Shown: positions 26,486-38,026 of the stretch, in pieces
How the letters are laid out: every line of letters starts with the position of its first letter
How positions within the stretch are numbered: the first letter of the stretch is position 1
Source: Spiribacter roseus
GTDB lineage: Bacteria > Pseudomonadota > Gammaproteobacteria > Nitrococcales > Nitrococcaceae
Length of the DNA stretch: 64,000 nt
NCBI RefSeq assembly: GCF_002813635.1
Contig: NZ_CP016382.1
Span: 1-64,000, forward strand
Reading direction: 5' to 3'
Notes under the pieces: model-generated
Database searches by the model: none
What the model was told of the DNA's origin: nothing
The model's input: the letters and a program-made list of their open reading frames with translations, nothing else
Made by a program: the position numbers and the translations under genes

Positions 26486-26645
26486 GTTTGGGTGCCACGG
26501 CATCCGATTAAAAGGGAACGCAGTGCAAGACTGCGGCTGCCCCCGCAACTGTGAGCGGAGAGCGAAGCCCCGATATGCCACTGTCGCCACGGCGATGGGA
26601 AGGTGGGGCCAAGCGTTGACCCGCGAGCCAGGAGACCTGCCAGAG
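26486..26645 (+). ncRNA. Cobalamin (B12) riboswitch
   Basis: All classical landmarks occur in order: TTTGGGTGCC, AAAAGGGAA, GTGCAAGACTGCGGCTGCCC, CCGCAACTGTGAGC, CCACTG, GGGAAGG and the B12-box-like GAGCCAGGAGACCTGCC. It lies 160 bases upstream of btuB. Adenosylcobalamin binding should shut down the btuB-btuF-btuC-btuD unit when the vitamin is plentiful. The remaining leader (26646-26803) holds further paired segments, probably the expression platform. No clear sigma-70 promoter was seen before it. Confidence 0.96.
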
Positions 26646-26803
26646 CGATCACCCATTTCCGGTGCGGGGCGCGCCAGGGAAGCGGCACTACCGCAGCGGT
26701 GACAGTCGCCGGTCTGCGGTGGGCTGTCCGATGAGGGCCTTCGCAGACCACGTGTGTCTGTCGGCGGGAGCCATCCCGCCCGAACGCCAAGGGCCTCAAT
26801 CAA

Positions 26804-28669
26804 ATGAACAAAGCGATCCCTCTGACCGCACTGGCGCTGGCCGCCGGTGTGTCGACGAATGTCTACGCGCAAACCAGCCAGACCACCGAGCTTGAACCGA
26901 TCATCGTCTCCGGCGGCATATCCCCGGTCGCCGCGGATGAATTCGGCCGCTCGAACACCGTCATCACCCGCCGCGATATCGAAGACAGCGGCTACGCCAC
27001 CGTCCAGCAGGCGCTTGAAGCGCAGCCGGGGGTTTCAATCAACGGGACGGGGCCGAACGATCGGCAGATTCGCATTCGCGGCGGTGAGGGTAACCACACG
27101 CTCGTGCTGATCGACGGCGTCCGCGCCGCTTCAGGCGATAACGAATTTTTCCTGCGCGGGTTGGACACGAGTTACATCCAGCGGATTGAGATCCTGCGGG
27201 GCCCGCAGTCGGTTCCCTATGGCACGGATGCCGCAACGGGTGTTGTCAATATCATCACACGCGAGGCGGGTGAAGGAGTCGGCTTCGGCGCGTCAGCCGA
27301 GTTTGGTGAAGGTGATCGTCAGAGTGCCTATGTCACCCGCGGCACTGAGAACAGCAAGCTGTCGCTATCGCTATCCAACCTGAACGACGAAGGCTATGAC
27401 TTCAGCGGGAGCGGTGGTGAGAAAGACGGCACCCGCTGGGAATCAGCGATTGCGAAAGGTGCAGTAGATCTATCTCCCAGCGTAACGGCAGGGTTTAGTT
27501 TCCGTATCGCAGACGCGCGTTATGATTTTGACGATACTGACGACTTTCAAAAGTTTAACGGTACAATTTTCAGTCAGGGAGCTGATACCGTAAATGGTTA
27601 TGTCGAGGATGATCCTACCAAAGTCCGAAACTTAACTCAGAGAGCTGCTAGCAGTTACATCGAGGTCATGTCACCTGACGAAACGTACAGCCATAAACTT
27701 CGTGCTGATCAAACCTCTAATCTTACAGATAACTCATTGAGTGGTGACACAGAGACCGATGTCTTCAGTTATCGCTTCCAGGCGGCTATTGATGGCCACT
27801 CATTGGATTCCTCCAGTTCTCGATTGAGCTTTCTTGTCGAGAGTCGCACAGATGAGACCAACTACGCTGAAGACCGTCGGACTAATGATTCGCTAGCATT
27901 AGAGTACTCAGGATGGGCAACTGAGGACATCAGTCTTCAGTTAGGTGTTCGCTATAATAATAGCAATAAGTTTTCAAACTCCTTTGGTTGGAGTGCTGCG
28001 ACAAGTTATTACCTGGAAGATGACTCCCGAATCCACTTTTCTGCGGGACAGTCTACTGTTTATCCCGTTTCCCTTGAGTCGGAATTCGCTGATGTTGATA
28101 TAGAGAAGAATCGCGGATTTGATATAGGCTTTGAAAAGCCAGTGCTCTCTGGCCGTGGAGTGCTTGACATCACCTACTTCAAGGAAGTTTTGGTCGACAA
28201 AATCGTCTACCCTAACCCATACAGCTTTACAGCGCAGAACTTGGATGGGGATACTGACCGCCAAGGAGTAGAATTACAGGGAGATTTTTCTCTCACTTCC
28301 ACGCTTACTGTTGGCTTTGCCGTCACGCATGTCGAATCCGAGACGCCCGATGGAAAAACGGAAAATAGGCGCCCTCGTAATGAGGTGGGCATCAATGCCT
28401 TGTGGGAACTGCCTGCGATTGCCAGTTCGGTGTCCGGCAACCTGCGGTACGTCAATGGTCTTTACGACAACGAAAACTGGAAAGAAGGAGCACCGCAGGC
28501 GAGACTGCCTGACTTCACTGTTGTTAACCTGGCGGCTACTCATTCTTTAACGGATCATGTGGATCTGACTGCGCGCATCACCAACGCACTCGATGAGGAC
28601 TATCAAGAGGTCTTAGGGTTCGCGACCCGTGATCGTGCCGCGTTTGTGGGTATCCGCACATCATGGTGA
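26804..28669 (+). CDS. btuB: TonB-dependent outer-membrane receptor, cobalamin (BtuB type)
   Basis: The 621-residue receptor has a signal peptide cleaved near VYA-QT (residue 23), a TonB box-like ELEPIIVSG, a plug domain (about 45-150: RRDIEDSG, RIRGGEGNHTLVLIDGV, RIEILRGPQSVPYGTDA) and a 22-strand-type barrel ending in an aromatic residue (TSW). It imports vitamin B12 with energy from TonB. The riboswitch upstream and btuFCD downstream fix the substrate. The middle of the barrel (about 27480-28320) is clearly AT-richer than the flanks, with different codon use. The stop overlaps btuF. Confidence 0.93.
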   Translation: MNKAIPLTALALAAGVSTNVYAQTSQTTELEPIIVSGGISPVAADEFGRSNTVITRRDIEDSGYATVQQALEAQPGVSINGTGPNDRQIRIRGGEGNHTLVLIDGVRAASGDNEFFLRGLDTSYIQRIEILRGPQSVPYGTDAATGVVNIITREAGEGVGFGASAEFGEGDRQSAYVTRGTENSKLSLSLSNLNDEGYDFSGSGGEKDGTRWESAIAKGAVDLSPSVTAGFSFRIADARYDFDDTDDFQKFNGTIFSQGADTVNGYVEDDPTKVRNLTQRAASSYIEVMSPDETYSHKLRADQTSNLTDNSLSGDTETDVFSYRFQAAIDGHSLDSSSSRLSFLVESRTDETNYAEDRRTNDSLALEYSGWATEDISLQLGVRYNNSNKFSNSFGWSAATSYYLEDDSRIHFSAGQSTVYPVSLESEFADVDIEKNRGFDIGFEKPVLSGRGVLDITYFKEVLVDKIVYPNPYSFTAQNLDGDTDRQGVELQGDFSLTSTLTVGFAVTHVESETPDGKTENRRPRNEVGINALWELPAIASSVSGNLRYVNGLYDNENWKEGAPQARLPDFTVVNLAATHSLTDHVDLTARITNALDEDYQEVLGFATRDRAAFVGIRTSW

Positions 28670-29532
28670 TTCGGAGATGGCGCGATAGATTATCCGGGCT
28701 GCTGCTCCCGGCCGCGCTCTTCCTCGCCACGCCGGTGCTGGCGGCGGCGGACACGCCCCAGCGCGTCGTCTCCATGAACCTGTGCACTGATCAGCTCGCC
28801 ATGCTGGTGGCGGGACCTGAGCAGTTGATCTCGGTGTCGTCCCTGTCTCAGGACCCTGCCAACTCGGCGATGGCGGATCGTGCCCGGCAGTATCCCGTCA
28901 ACCATGGGCGGGCCGAGGAGATCCATGTCCTCGAGCCTGACCAGGTGATTGCCGGACGTTTCAGTGCCACGACCACCGTGTCGATGCTGCGGCGGCTGGA
29001 CATCCCCGTCGCGGTGTTTGAGCCGGCGACCTCCCTGGACGATGTGCGCGATAACCTGCGGCGAATGGGAAAAGTGCTGGGGCGGTCCCAGCGGGCCGAG
29101 GCGCTGGTCCGGCAGTTTGATCGGCGCCTGGACGCCATCCGTGCTGCCAGGACTCCGGTGCAAGGGGCGGATGCGGCGTTGTTCTTTCCCAACGGCTACA
29201 CCCGCGGTGAAGAGACCCTCATCGGTGACATCGTCGAGACGGCGGGTTTCGACAATGTGGCGAGTGATCTGGGCGTGACGCGGGGGGCGATGCTGCCGCT
29301 GGAGCGGCTGGTGATGGCAGGCCCGAATCGGGTGATCACGGCCAGTCGGGGGCCGGGTTACTCGCGCTCGGAGGCGATCATGCAGCATCCGGTCCTCGAG
29401 GAGATCGCGCCGTTCGGCGTCCATCGGGGGCTGGGTAACGCTGACTGGGTCTGCGGGACGCCGCATGTCCTTGACGCCGTCGAGCGGATGGCATCCCTGC
29501 TCCAGCGCCCGGCTGGTGAGCCATCTCCATGA
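28663..29532 (+). CDS. btuF: Cobalamin ABC transporter, periplasmic binding protein
   Basis: The 289-residue protein has a signal peptide cleaved near VLA-AA (residue 27). It carries the BtuF/FhuD-fold opening RVVSMNLCTDQLAMLV, then VLEPDQVIAG and a GRSQRAEALV helix. It binds B12 in the periplasm and delivers it to BtuCD. The start lies within the btuB end (7-bp overlap) and the stop overlaps btuC by 4 bases. The order btuB-F-C-D behind one riboswitch makes a self-contained uptake operon. Confidence 0.9.
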   Translation: MVIRRWRDRLSGLLLPAALFLATPVLAAADTPQRVVSMNLCTDQLAMLVAGPEQLISVSSLSQDPANSAMADRARQYPVNHGRAEEIHVLEPDQVIAGRFSATTTVSMLRRLDIPVAVFEPATSLDDVRDNLRRMGKVLGRSQRAEALVRQFDRRLDAIRAARTPVQGADAALFFPNGYTRGEETLIGDIVETAGFDNVASDLGVTRGAMLPLERLVMAGPNRVITASRGPGYSRSEAIMQHPVLEEIAPFGVHRGLGNADWVCGTPHVLDAVERMASLLQRPAGEPSP

Positions 29533-30512
29533 CCCGATTGCTGGCGGTCCTCGGGGTTCTGCTGGTGGCGCTGTTCGGGGCGTCGCTGGTGGTGGGCCCG
29601 GCTCCGATTGGTCCGCTGAGCAGTCTTGAGGCGCTGTTCGACGGTGGACAGACGCCGCTGTCACTGGTGATGCGTGAGATCCGTCTGCCGCGCGCCATTC
29701 TGGCGGTCATGGTGGGGGCCAGTCTTGGCCTGTCGGGGGCGGCGATGCAGGGCTACCTGCGTAACCCGCTGGCCGAACCCGGATTGTTGGGGATTTCGGG
29801 CAGCGCGGCGCTGGGGGCGGTGCTGGCCATCCAGACCGGGCTGGCAGCGGATTTTGCCCTGGCGCTGCCGCTGGCGGCCCTCGCCGGCGCGCTGATCGGT
29901 GTGCTGCTGATCACCCTGCTGGCGGGCCGGCAGGGCGGCACGCTCAGCCTGATTCTGGCGGGGATCGCGATTTCGGCCCTCGCCAGCGCCCTGGTGTCAC
30001 TGGTCCTCAACCTCTCCCCTAACCCGTTCGCCACTAGCGAGATCGTATTCTGGATGATGGGATCACTCGCCGACCGCTCCATGCACCATGTCCTGCTGGC
30101 GCTGCCGTTCGTGCTGCTGGGCGCCCTCTTGCTGCTGACCCTGGGCCGGCCACTGGATGCGATGACGCTGGGCGAGGACACCGCTGAGGCCATGGGCATG
30201 CGGGTGCGCCGGGTGCGCTGGCGGCTGATCATCGGATCAGCACTGGTGGTGGGGGCCAGCACCGCCGTGGCCGGCACCATTGGTTTTGTCGGCCTGGTCG
30301 TTCCGCATCTGATCCGCCCCTGGGTGGGCGCAATGCCCGGTCGGCTGCTGGTCAGCAGCGCGCTGGGCGGAGCCGCCATGGTGCTGCTCGCCGATGTGCT
30401 GGTGCGGGTGATACTGCCGGCCTCGGACCTCAAGCTGGGTGTGGTGACGGCCCTGATCGGCGCGCCACTGTTTCTGCACCTGATCTACCAGACGCGCCGG
30501 ACGCTGGCATGA
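29529..30512 (+). CDS. btuC: Cobalamin ABC transporter, permease
   Basis: The 327-residue FecCD-family permease has about ten membrane helices. Family motifs are REIRLPRAILAVMVGASLGLS (split by a helix), QGYLRNPLAEPGLLGISG and the coupling segment GFVGLVVPHLIRPWVG. It forms the inner-membrane channel for B12. Haem or siderophore permeases look alike, so the assignment relies on the riboswitch and BtuF. Confidence 0.9.
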   Translation: MTRLLAVLGVLLVALFGASLVVGPAPIGPLSSLEALFDGGQTPLSLVMREIRLPRAILAVMVGASLGLSGAAMQGYLRNPLAEPGLLGISGSAALGAVLAIQTGLAADFALALPLAALAGALIGVLLITLLAGRQGGTLSLILAGIAISALASALVSLVLNLSPNPFATSEIVFWMMGSLADRSMHHVLLALPFVLLGALLLLTLGRPLDAMTLGEDTAEAMGMRVRRVRWRLIIGSALVVGASTAVAGTIGFVGLVVPHLIRPWVGAMPGRLLVSSALGGAAMVLLADVLVRVILPASDLKLGVVTALIGAPLFLHLIYQTRRTLA

Positions 30513-31270
30513 ATGCCCTGACCATCCGCGATTTTTCGGTGTCGCTGGGGGACAGACCGGTCCTTGAGCACGTCAATCTCCACATCCAGCCCGGCGAGCT
30601 GGTCGGGTTGATCGGCCCCAACGGGGCGGGCAAGACCAGCCTGATGCGCGCGGCGCTGGGGCTGATCCCGGCCACCGGGCACTGCTCGCTGGCGGGTCTG
30701 GATGATCGCAGCCGCGCCCGGACTGTGGCCTGGATGCCCCAGGACCGCAGCGTCGCCTGGCCGATCAGCGTCGCGGCGCTCGTCATGCTGGGTCGGATGC
30801 CGCACCGGATGCCGGGTCAGCGCCCGAGTGCGGAGGATCATGAGCAGGTGGCCGCGGCGATCCGGCAGGTGGGGCTGGCCGGTTTCGAGCAGCGGGCGGT
30901 GACGCGGCTTTCAGCCGGTGAGCGCACCCGGGCCCTGATTGCGCGCGCCCTGGCCCAGCAGACCCCCCTGATCATGGCCGATGAGCCGATCGCGGGACTC
31001 GACCCGGCGCATCAGATCACCACCATGGAGACGTTTTCCGGGATTGCGGCCAGTGGCGGTTCAGTGCTCGTGTCGATGCATGATCTGGGGCTGGCGGCCC
31101 GTCACTGCACGCGGTTGATCCTGGTGGGAGAGGGGCGCGTAGTGGCCGACGGTACGCCCCACGAGGTGCTGACCGCCGATCACCTGGCCCGGATCTTTCA
31201 TATTGAAGCGTTTCTGCGCTCCACCGATCACGGCCCGGTCTTTCAGTCGCTGCGCGTCCTCGGCCCGTAG
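30509..31270 (+). CDS. btuD: Cobalamin ABC transporter, ATPase
   Basis: The 253-residue ATPase has Walker A GPNGAGKTSLMRAAL, a Q-loop WMPQDRSVAWP, signature LSAGERTRALIARAL (LSAGE instead of LSGGE, seen in some FecCD-partner ATPases), Walker B LIMADEPIAGLDP and an H-loop SMHDLGL. It drives B12 import. It overlaps the btuC end by 4 bases. At its 3' end it overlaps the convergent adenosyltransferase-like gene by 28 bases. Confidence 0.9.
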   Translation: MNALTIRDFSVSLGDRPVLEHVNLHIQPGELVGLIGPNGAGKTSLMRAALGLIPATGHCSLAGLDDRSRARTVAWMPQDRSVAWPISVAALVMLGRMPHRMPGQRPSAEDHEQVAAAIRQVGLAGFEQRAVTRLSAGERTRALIARALAQQTPLIMADEPIAGLDPAHQITTMETFSGIAASGGSVLVSMHDLGLAARHCTRLILVGEGRVVADGTPHEVLTADHLARIFHIEAFLRSTDHGPVFQSLRVLGP

Positions 31271-31785
31271 CTTTTCGAGACGAACGCCACCTCGGTATCG
31301 CCCCGCCGCTGGTTGATCACCAGAATCATCGCAAAAAACAGATTGCAGAGGATGTTGCAGAACCGCGGCAGGACATCGGGCACCTCGATGCCGGCCTCCT
31401 CGATGCGCACCATCTGCCGGATCGCCTTCTTGGCGCCGGAGCGGGCCAGGTTGAGGAATGGGACAGGCACGTCGCCGCGGGGCAGGACGAAGCCGTCGGC
31501 CCGGCCGTCGGCCTCGTTGCGATAGTGGTCGAGCCGGGCCTTGGCCCAGGTCAGGTCCGCCTCCTGGATGGCCAGCCGGCCACGGATCGAGCCATTCAGG
31601 TGAAAGGCGAGGGGCTGGAGGGTGTCCAGATCGGCGTGCAGGTCGGTCATTTCCGCGGGCAGGCTCGAGAGCGCCGCACCGATATTGCCGCAGAGCTCGT
31701 CGGTGATGACCTCGAAATCGCACAGTGGCGAGGTTTCGTGGATGAACGGGTAGCAGACTTCGTCAAGATCGGCGCTTCGTTGCAT
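31243..31785 (-). CDS. Divergent PduO-type cobalamin adenosyltransferase-like protein
   Basis: The 180-residue protein follows the PduO-type ATP:cob(I)alamin adenosyltransferase pattern in its helices: DELCGNIGAALSSL, then FVLPRGDVPVPFLNLARSG, then VLPRFCNILCNLFFAMILVIN. The usual N-terminal TKtGD.G.T ATP-binding loop is missing, and the normally conserved RRAER helix reads KKAIRQ. It could be an active variant, or a cobalamin-binding protein without transferase activity. It converges on the btu operon, which supports a B12 role. The assignment is by pattern, without a structural check. Confidence 0.6.
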   Translation of the reverse strand: MQRSADLDEVCYPFIHETSPLCDFEVITDELCGNIGAALSSLPAEMTDLHADLDTLQPLAFHLNGSIRGRLAIQEADLTWAKARLDHYRNEADGRADGFVLPRGDVPVPFLNLARSGAKKAIRQMVRIEEAGIEVPDVLPRFCNILCNLFFAMILVINQRRGDTEVAFVSKSYGPRTRSD

Positions 31786-31820
31786 GGGTTATGTCCTGCT
31801 CATCAGTTATTCTTCAGCCC

Positions 31821-32627
31821 ATGACACTGAGCATTATGACCGCCAATCTCAATGGCATACGCGCGGCCCAGCGTAAGGGGTTCTTTGAGTGGCTCGACGC
31901 TGAGCGCCCGGATGTCCTGTGCATTCAGGAGACCAAGGCCCAGCAGGCTCAGCTCGAAGGCGGGCCGTATTTCCCCGACGGCTATCACGCCGCCTTTGCC
32001 GATGCCGAGCGCAAGGGCTACAGCGGCGTGGCGGTGTATAGCCTGCGCGAGCCGGACGCCTACCATCGGGGCATCGGCATTGACGAGATCGATCGCGAAG
32101 GCCGATGGCTGGAGGCGCGGTTCGGCAATCTGAGCGTCGTCTCGTTCTACATGCCCTCGGGCAGCTCCGGTGAGCATCGTCAGGGCATCAAGGATGCGTT
32201 CATGGAGCCGCTGCTCGAGCGCCTGAAAACGATGGCGGCGGATGGCCGCGAATACATCATCGGCGGCGACTGGAACATCGCCCACACCTGGCGCGACCTG
32301 AAGAACTGGCGCTCCAACCGCAAGAACTCGGGCTTTCTGCCCCACGAGCGCGAGTGGATGGACCGCCTGCTGGGCGAGGCCGGGTTCGTGGACGCGTTCC
32401 GGCAGGTCAACGACCGCGACGATGAATACACCTGGTGGTCATTCCGCGGTCAGGCGTGGGCCAATAACACCGGTTGGCGCATCGACTATCAGATCACCAC
32501 GCCGGGGATCGGGGCGCGGGTCCAGGACGCCCGGGTGCACCGTGCCGACCGGTTCTCGGACCACGCTCCGCTGACCGTTGATTACGACTGGCCGGATCCG
32601 TCCTCGGCATCCAGCCGCTTGAGATAG
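31821..32627 (+). CDS. xthA: Exodeoxyribonuclease III
   Basis: The 268-residue protein is an AP endonuclease/3'-exonuclease of the EEP superfamily. The metal and catalytic motifs are LNGIRAA, LCIQETKAQ, SFYMPSG, GGDWNIAH and the terminal RFSDHAPLTVDYDW. It removes abasic sites and damaged 3' ends. The ATG at 31821 gives exactly the usual length. An ATG at 31791 would add ten unconserved residues. The 3' end overlaps the convergent glutaredoxin gene by 46 bases. Confidence 0.95.
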   Translation: MTLSIMTANLNGIRAAQRKGFFEWLDAERPDVLCIQETKAQQAQLEGGPYFPDGYHAAFADAERKGYSGVAVYSLREPDAYHRGIGIDEIDREGRWLEARFGNLSVVSFYMPSGSSGEHRQGIKDAFMEPLLERLKTMAADGREYIIGGDWNIAHTWRDLKNWRSNRKNSGFLPHEREWMDRLLGEAGFVDAFRQVNDRDDEYTWWSFRGQAWANNTGWRIDYQITTPGIGARVQDARVHRADRFSDHAPLTVDYDWPDPSSASSRLR

Positions 32628-32863
32628 TCGACGATATCCGAGGATTCATACATCCACTCGACGCGACCGTCCGGGTACTCGATGCGCAGGCACGGCACCA
32701 TGCCCTTGCCGCCGCCCTCGATCAGTTCCTGACGCCGACCGGGCTCGCGCAGGATGTTGCGCGACTCGAACTCGACGCCCAGGTCGCTGGTCGAGCGCCG
32801 GACGCTCTGGCAGAAGCCGCAGAGTTCGTGTTCGTAGAGTGCGAGATGGTTCGGTTTTTCCAT
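32582..32863 (-). CDS. Glutaredoxin-like protein
   Basis: The start at 32863 has GAGG at a good spacing and gives 93 residues. A CGFC active site (C15, C18) follows a LALYEHELC strand. The cis-proline region is GMVPCLRIEY and the C-terminal helix ESSDIVDYLKRL is as in GST N-terminal/glutaredoxin-fold proteins. It probably reduces disulfides or glutathione adducts. It is followed upstream by trxB in the same direction, so the two form a thiol-redox pair. An ATG at 32875 would add four residues. Confidence 0.82.
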   Translation of the reverse strand: MEKPNHLALYEHELCGFCQSVRRSTSDLGVEFESRNILREPGRRQELIEGGGKGMVPCLRIEYPDGRVEWMYESSDIVDYLKRLDAEDGSGQS

Positions 32864-32871
32864 TCTGATCC

Positions 32872-35239
<2,368 letters not shown>

Positions 35240-35280
35240 ACACGCATCGTCGGGGAAGGCGCGGGGCGGAGCAAGCTTTC

Positions 35281-35358
35281 TTGATCACCCATGGCCGTTT
35301 GGTCAGAATGAATCGTTCAGGGGGAGTCCGGTCGGCGCTTTTGCCGTCCGGACTTTTT
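35281..35358 (+). promoter_or_regulatory. Probable ppc promoter and leader attenuator hairpin
   Basis: A plausible promoter is TTGATC (35281-35286), 17 bp, CAGAAT (35304-35309). Just downstream, AGTCCGGTCGGC (35325-35336) pairs with GCCGTCCGGACT (35343-35354) with one T-T mismatch and a GCTTTT loop, and runs into TTTT. This is an intrinsic terminator shape in the leader, 22 bases before the ppc start codon. The neighbour on the other side is divergent, so it can only affect ppc. Transcription attenuation is the likely role. Confidence 0.55.
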
Positions 35359-35380
35359 GTTGGCCGGGAGGGCCGCACCA

Positions 35381-38023
35381 ATGAGTGAAAACCGCAGCGA
35401 CGCGCCATTGCGCGAGGATATCCGCCAGTTGGGGGGCCTCCTTGGCAGTACCATCCACGAGCAGTCGGGCGCGCATGTCTACGAAACCGTTGAGGAGATC
35501 CGCGGCCTGGCGAAAAGCGCCCGGGCGGGGGATGAGGCGGCGGCCCGCGCGCTGGAAAAGCGTCTGGGTGAGCTGCCCGATGAGCTGATCGTCCCCGTGG
35601 TGCGGGCGTTTTCGCAGTTCCTCAATCTGGCCAACATCGCCGAGCAGCATCACCGCATCCGCCGTAGTCGGGCGTGGGTCCGTGACACCCAGACCGGGCC
35701 GCTGCGCGGCTCGCTCGAGGAGTTTTTCAAGCGCATGGACGCCGCCGGCAACACCGGCGAGTTGCACGAGACCATCGCCAACCTGGATATCGAGCTGGTG
35801 CTGACCGCGCACCCCACCGAGGTCATGCGCCGGTCGCTGCTGCAGAAGTACAACCACATCGCCGAGTTGCTGGGACAGGGGGATCGGCTCGATCCCACGC
35901 CGGAGGAGATCGAAGAGGTCCACCAGGCACTCAAGCGCGAGATCACCGCCGCCTGGGAAACCGACGAGATCCGCCGTCGACGTCCGGCGCCCCAGGACGA
36001 GGCACGCTGGGGGCTCGCGGTCATCGAGCAGACCCTGTGGGATGTGGTGCCGCATTTTCTGCGGCGTCTGGACCGCAACCTCAAACGCCAGACCGGCACG
36101 CCGCTGGCGCTGGACTCCGCGCCCATCCATTTCGGCTCCTGGATGGGCGGCGACCGCGACGGCAACCCGCGGGTGACCGCAACCGTGACCCGCGAGGTCT
36201 GCCTGCTCAATCGCTGGAAGGCGGTGGAGCTCTACGAGCAGCAGATCAACGCCCTGATCGAGGACCTGTCCCTGCAGTGCGCCAGCGACGAGCTGCGCGG
36301 CTGGGTGGGTGATGCCTGGGAGCCCTATCGAACCGCCCTCAAGGCGGTCCGCGACCGGCTGCTGGCCACGCGGCACTGGCTTGAGGCGCGTCTGGCGGGG
36401 CGGCAGCCCACCGACGGGCTGATCTACTGGCGCACCGAGGAACTGCGCGAGCCGCTGATGATCTGCTACCGCTCGCTGCATGAAAGCGGCGCCGGCATGA
36501 TCGCCGAGGGGCGGCTCAAGGATCTGCTGCGCCGGCTGTCGGTATTTGGTCTGACCTTGATGCGCGTCGACATCCGCCAGGAATCGACCCGTCATACCGA
36601 TGCGCTCAACGCCCTGACCGAGGCGCTTGGCATCGGGAGCTACGCCGATTGGGACGAGGACGAGCGCCAGCGCTTTCTGGTGCGCGAGCTGGACAGCCGC
36701 CGGCCGCTGATCCCCCGCGACTTCGAGGCCGATGAAGAGGTCACCGAGGTGCTCGATACCTGTCGCGTCATCGCCGAGATGGGCGCCGATTCGCTGGGTG
36801 CCTACGTGATCTCCATGGCCTCGAAGCCCTCCGACATCCTCGCCGTCAAGCTGCTCCAGAAAGAGGCCGGCGTGCGCTCGCCGCTGCGCGTGGTGCCGCT
36901 TTTTGAAACGCTCTCCGACCTGCAGGGCGCTCAGGCCTGTCTCGATCAGCTGATCGGCATCGACTGGTACCGCGAGCACATCGACGGCGTCCAGGAAGTC
37001 ATGATCGGCTATTCCGACTCGGGCAAGGACGCCAGTCATCTGACCGCGGCCTGGGCGCTCTACCAGACCCAGGAGCAGCTGGTGGAGAGTGCCCGCCGCC
37101 ATGGCATCAGCCTCAAGCTGTTCCACGGCCGGGGCGGTTCCATTGGTCGTGGCGGCGGCCCCACGCACGCCGCCATCCTCTCGCAGCCACCGGGTTCGGT
37201 GGACGGTCGTCTGCGGGTCACCGAGCAGGGCGAGGTGATCCAGGCCAAGTTCGGCCTGCCGGGCATTGCCGAGCGCAACCTCGAGCTTTATATCACCGCG
37301 GTGGCCGAGGCGACGCTGGTGCCGCCGAATCCGCCCGAAAAGGGCTGGCGTGAGGTCATGGATCAGCTCGCGGGACGCTCCTGCGAGGTCTACCGCGACA
37401 TGGTCCGGGAGACGCCGGAGTTCATCGAATACTTCCGCCACGCGACGCCCGAGCACGAAATCAGCCATCTGGCCATCGGCAGCCGGCCGGCCCGGCGCAA
37501 ACCGACCCAGGGCGTGGAAAGCCTGCGTGCCATCCCCTGGATCTTCGCCTGGACACAGACCCGGCTGCTGCTGCCGGCCTGGCTGGGGGCCGGCAGCGCC
37601 CTGGCGGAAAGCCTTGAGGCGGGTCGGCGCGACACACTGCACCATATGTACGAGGCGTGGCCGTTTTTCCGGGCGTTCATCGACATGCTGGAAATGGTGC
37701 TGGCCAAGAGTGACCCCGCAGTGGCCGCCTGGTACGACGCCCGGCTGGTGCCCGAATCGCTGCATGGGCTGGGTGAGGGGCTGCGCGAGCGCCATGACGA
37801 AACCCGGCGGACCGTGCTCGAAGTCAGTCAGCATGCCCAGCCGCTGGATGATGCGCCGGTGGTGCAGCGCTCGGTGGGCCTGCGCAACCCCTACGTCGAT
37901 CCCCTCAACCTGCTGCAGGTCGAGCTGCTTGATCGGGTGCGCCACGGCCACGAGGAAGACCTGCGCGATGCCCTGATGATCTGCATCAACGGCATTGCCG
38001 CCGGCATGCGCAACACCGGGTAG
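35381..38023 (+). CDS. ppc: Phosphoenolpyruvate carboxylase
   Basis: The 880-residue enzyme adds bicarbonate to PEP to make oxaloacetate and refills the TCA cycle. Landmarks are VLTAHPTEVMRRSLLQK with the catalytic histidine (about 145), the active-site GSWMGGDRDGNP, GYSDSGKDAS and the glycine-rich FHGRGGSIGRGGGPTH. The length is normal for bacteria. The ATG at 35381 has GGGAGG upstream. pyrE starts 3 bases after its stop. Confidence 0.97.
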   Translation: MSENRSDAPLREDIRQLGGLLGSTIHEQSGAHVYETVEEIRGLAKSARAGDEAAARALEKRLGELPDELIVPVVRAFSQFLNLANIAEQHHRIRRSRAWVRDTQTGPLRGSLEEFFKRMDAAGNTGELHETIANLDIELVLTAHPTEVMRRSLLQKYNHIAELLGQGDRLDPTPEEIEEVHQALKREITAAWETDEIRRRRPAPQDEARWGLAVIEQTLWDVVPHFLRRLDRNLKRQTGTPLALDSAPIHFGSWMGGDRDGNPRVTATVTREVCLLNRWKAVELYEQQINALIEDLSLQCASDELRGWVGDAWEPYRTALKAVRDRLLATRHWLEARLAGRQPTDGLIYWRTEELREPLMICYRSLHESGAGMIAEGRLKDLLRRLSVFGLTLMRVDIRQESTRHTDALNALTEALGIGSYADWDEDERQRFLVRELDSRRPLIPRDFEADEEVTEVLDTCRVIAEMGADSLGAYVISMASKPSDILAVKLLQKEAGVRSPLRVVPLFETLSDLQGAQACLDQLIGIDWYREHIDGVQEVMIGYSDSGKDASHLTAAWALYQTQEQLVESARRHGISLKLFHGRGGSIGRGGGPTHAAILSQPPGSVDGRLRVTEQGEVIQAKFGLPGIAERNLELYITAVAEATLVPPNPPEKGWREVMDQLAGRSCEVYRDMVRETPEFIEYFRHATPEHEISHLAIGSRPARRKPTQGVESLRAIPWIFAWTQTRLLLPAWLGAGSALAESLEAGRRDTLHHMYEAWPFFRAFIDMLEMVLAKSDPAVAAWYDARLVPESLHGLGEGLRERHDETRRTVLEVSQHAQPLDDAPVVQRSVGLRNPYVDPLNLLQVELLDRVRHGHEEDLRDALMICINGIAAGMRNTG

Positions 38024-38026
38024 CCC

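Noticed and set aside
26804..28669. btuB-like receptor as a siderophore or haem receptor
   Set aside because: The cobalamin riboswitch directly upstream and btuFCD directly downstream fix the substrate class.
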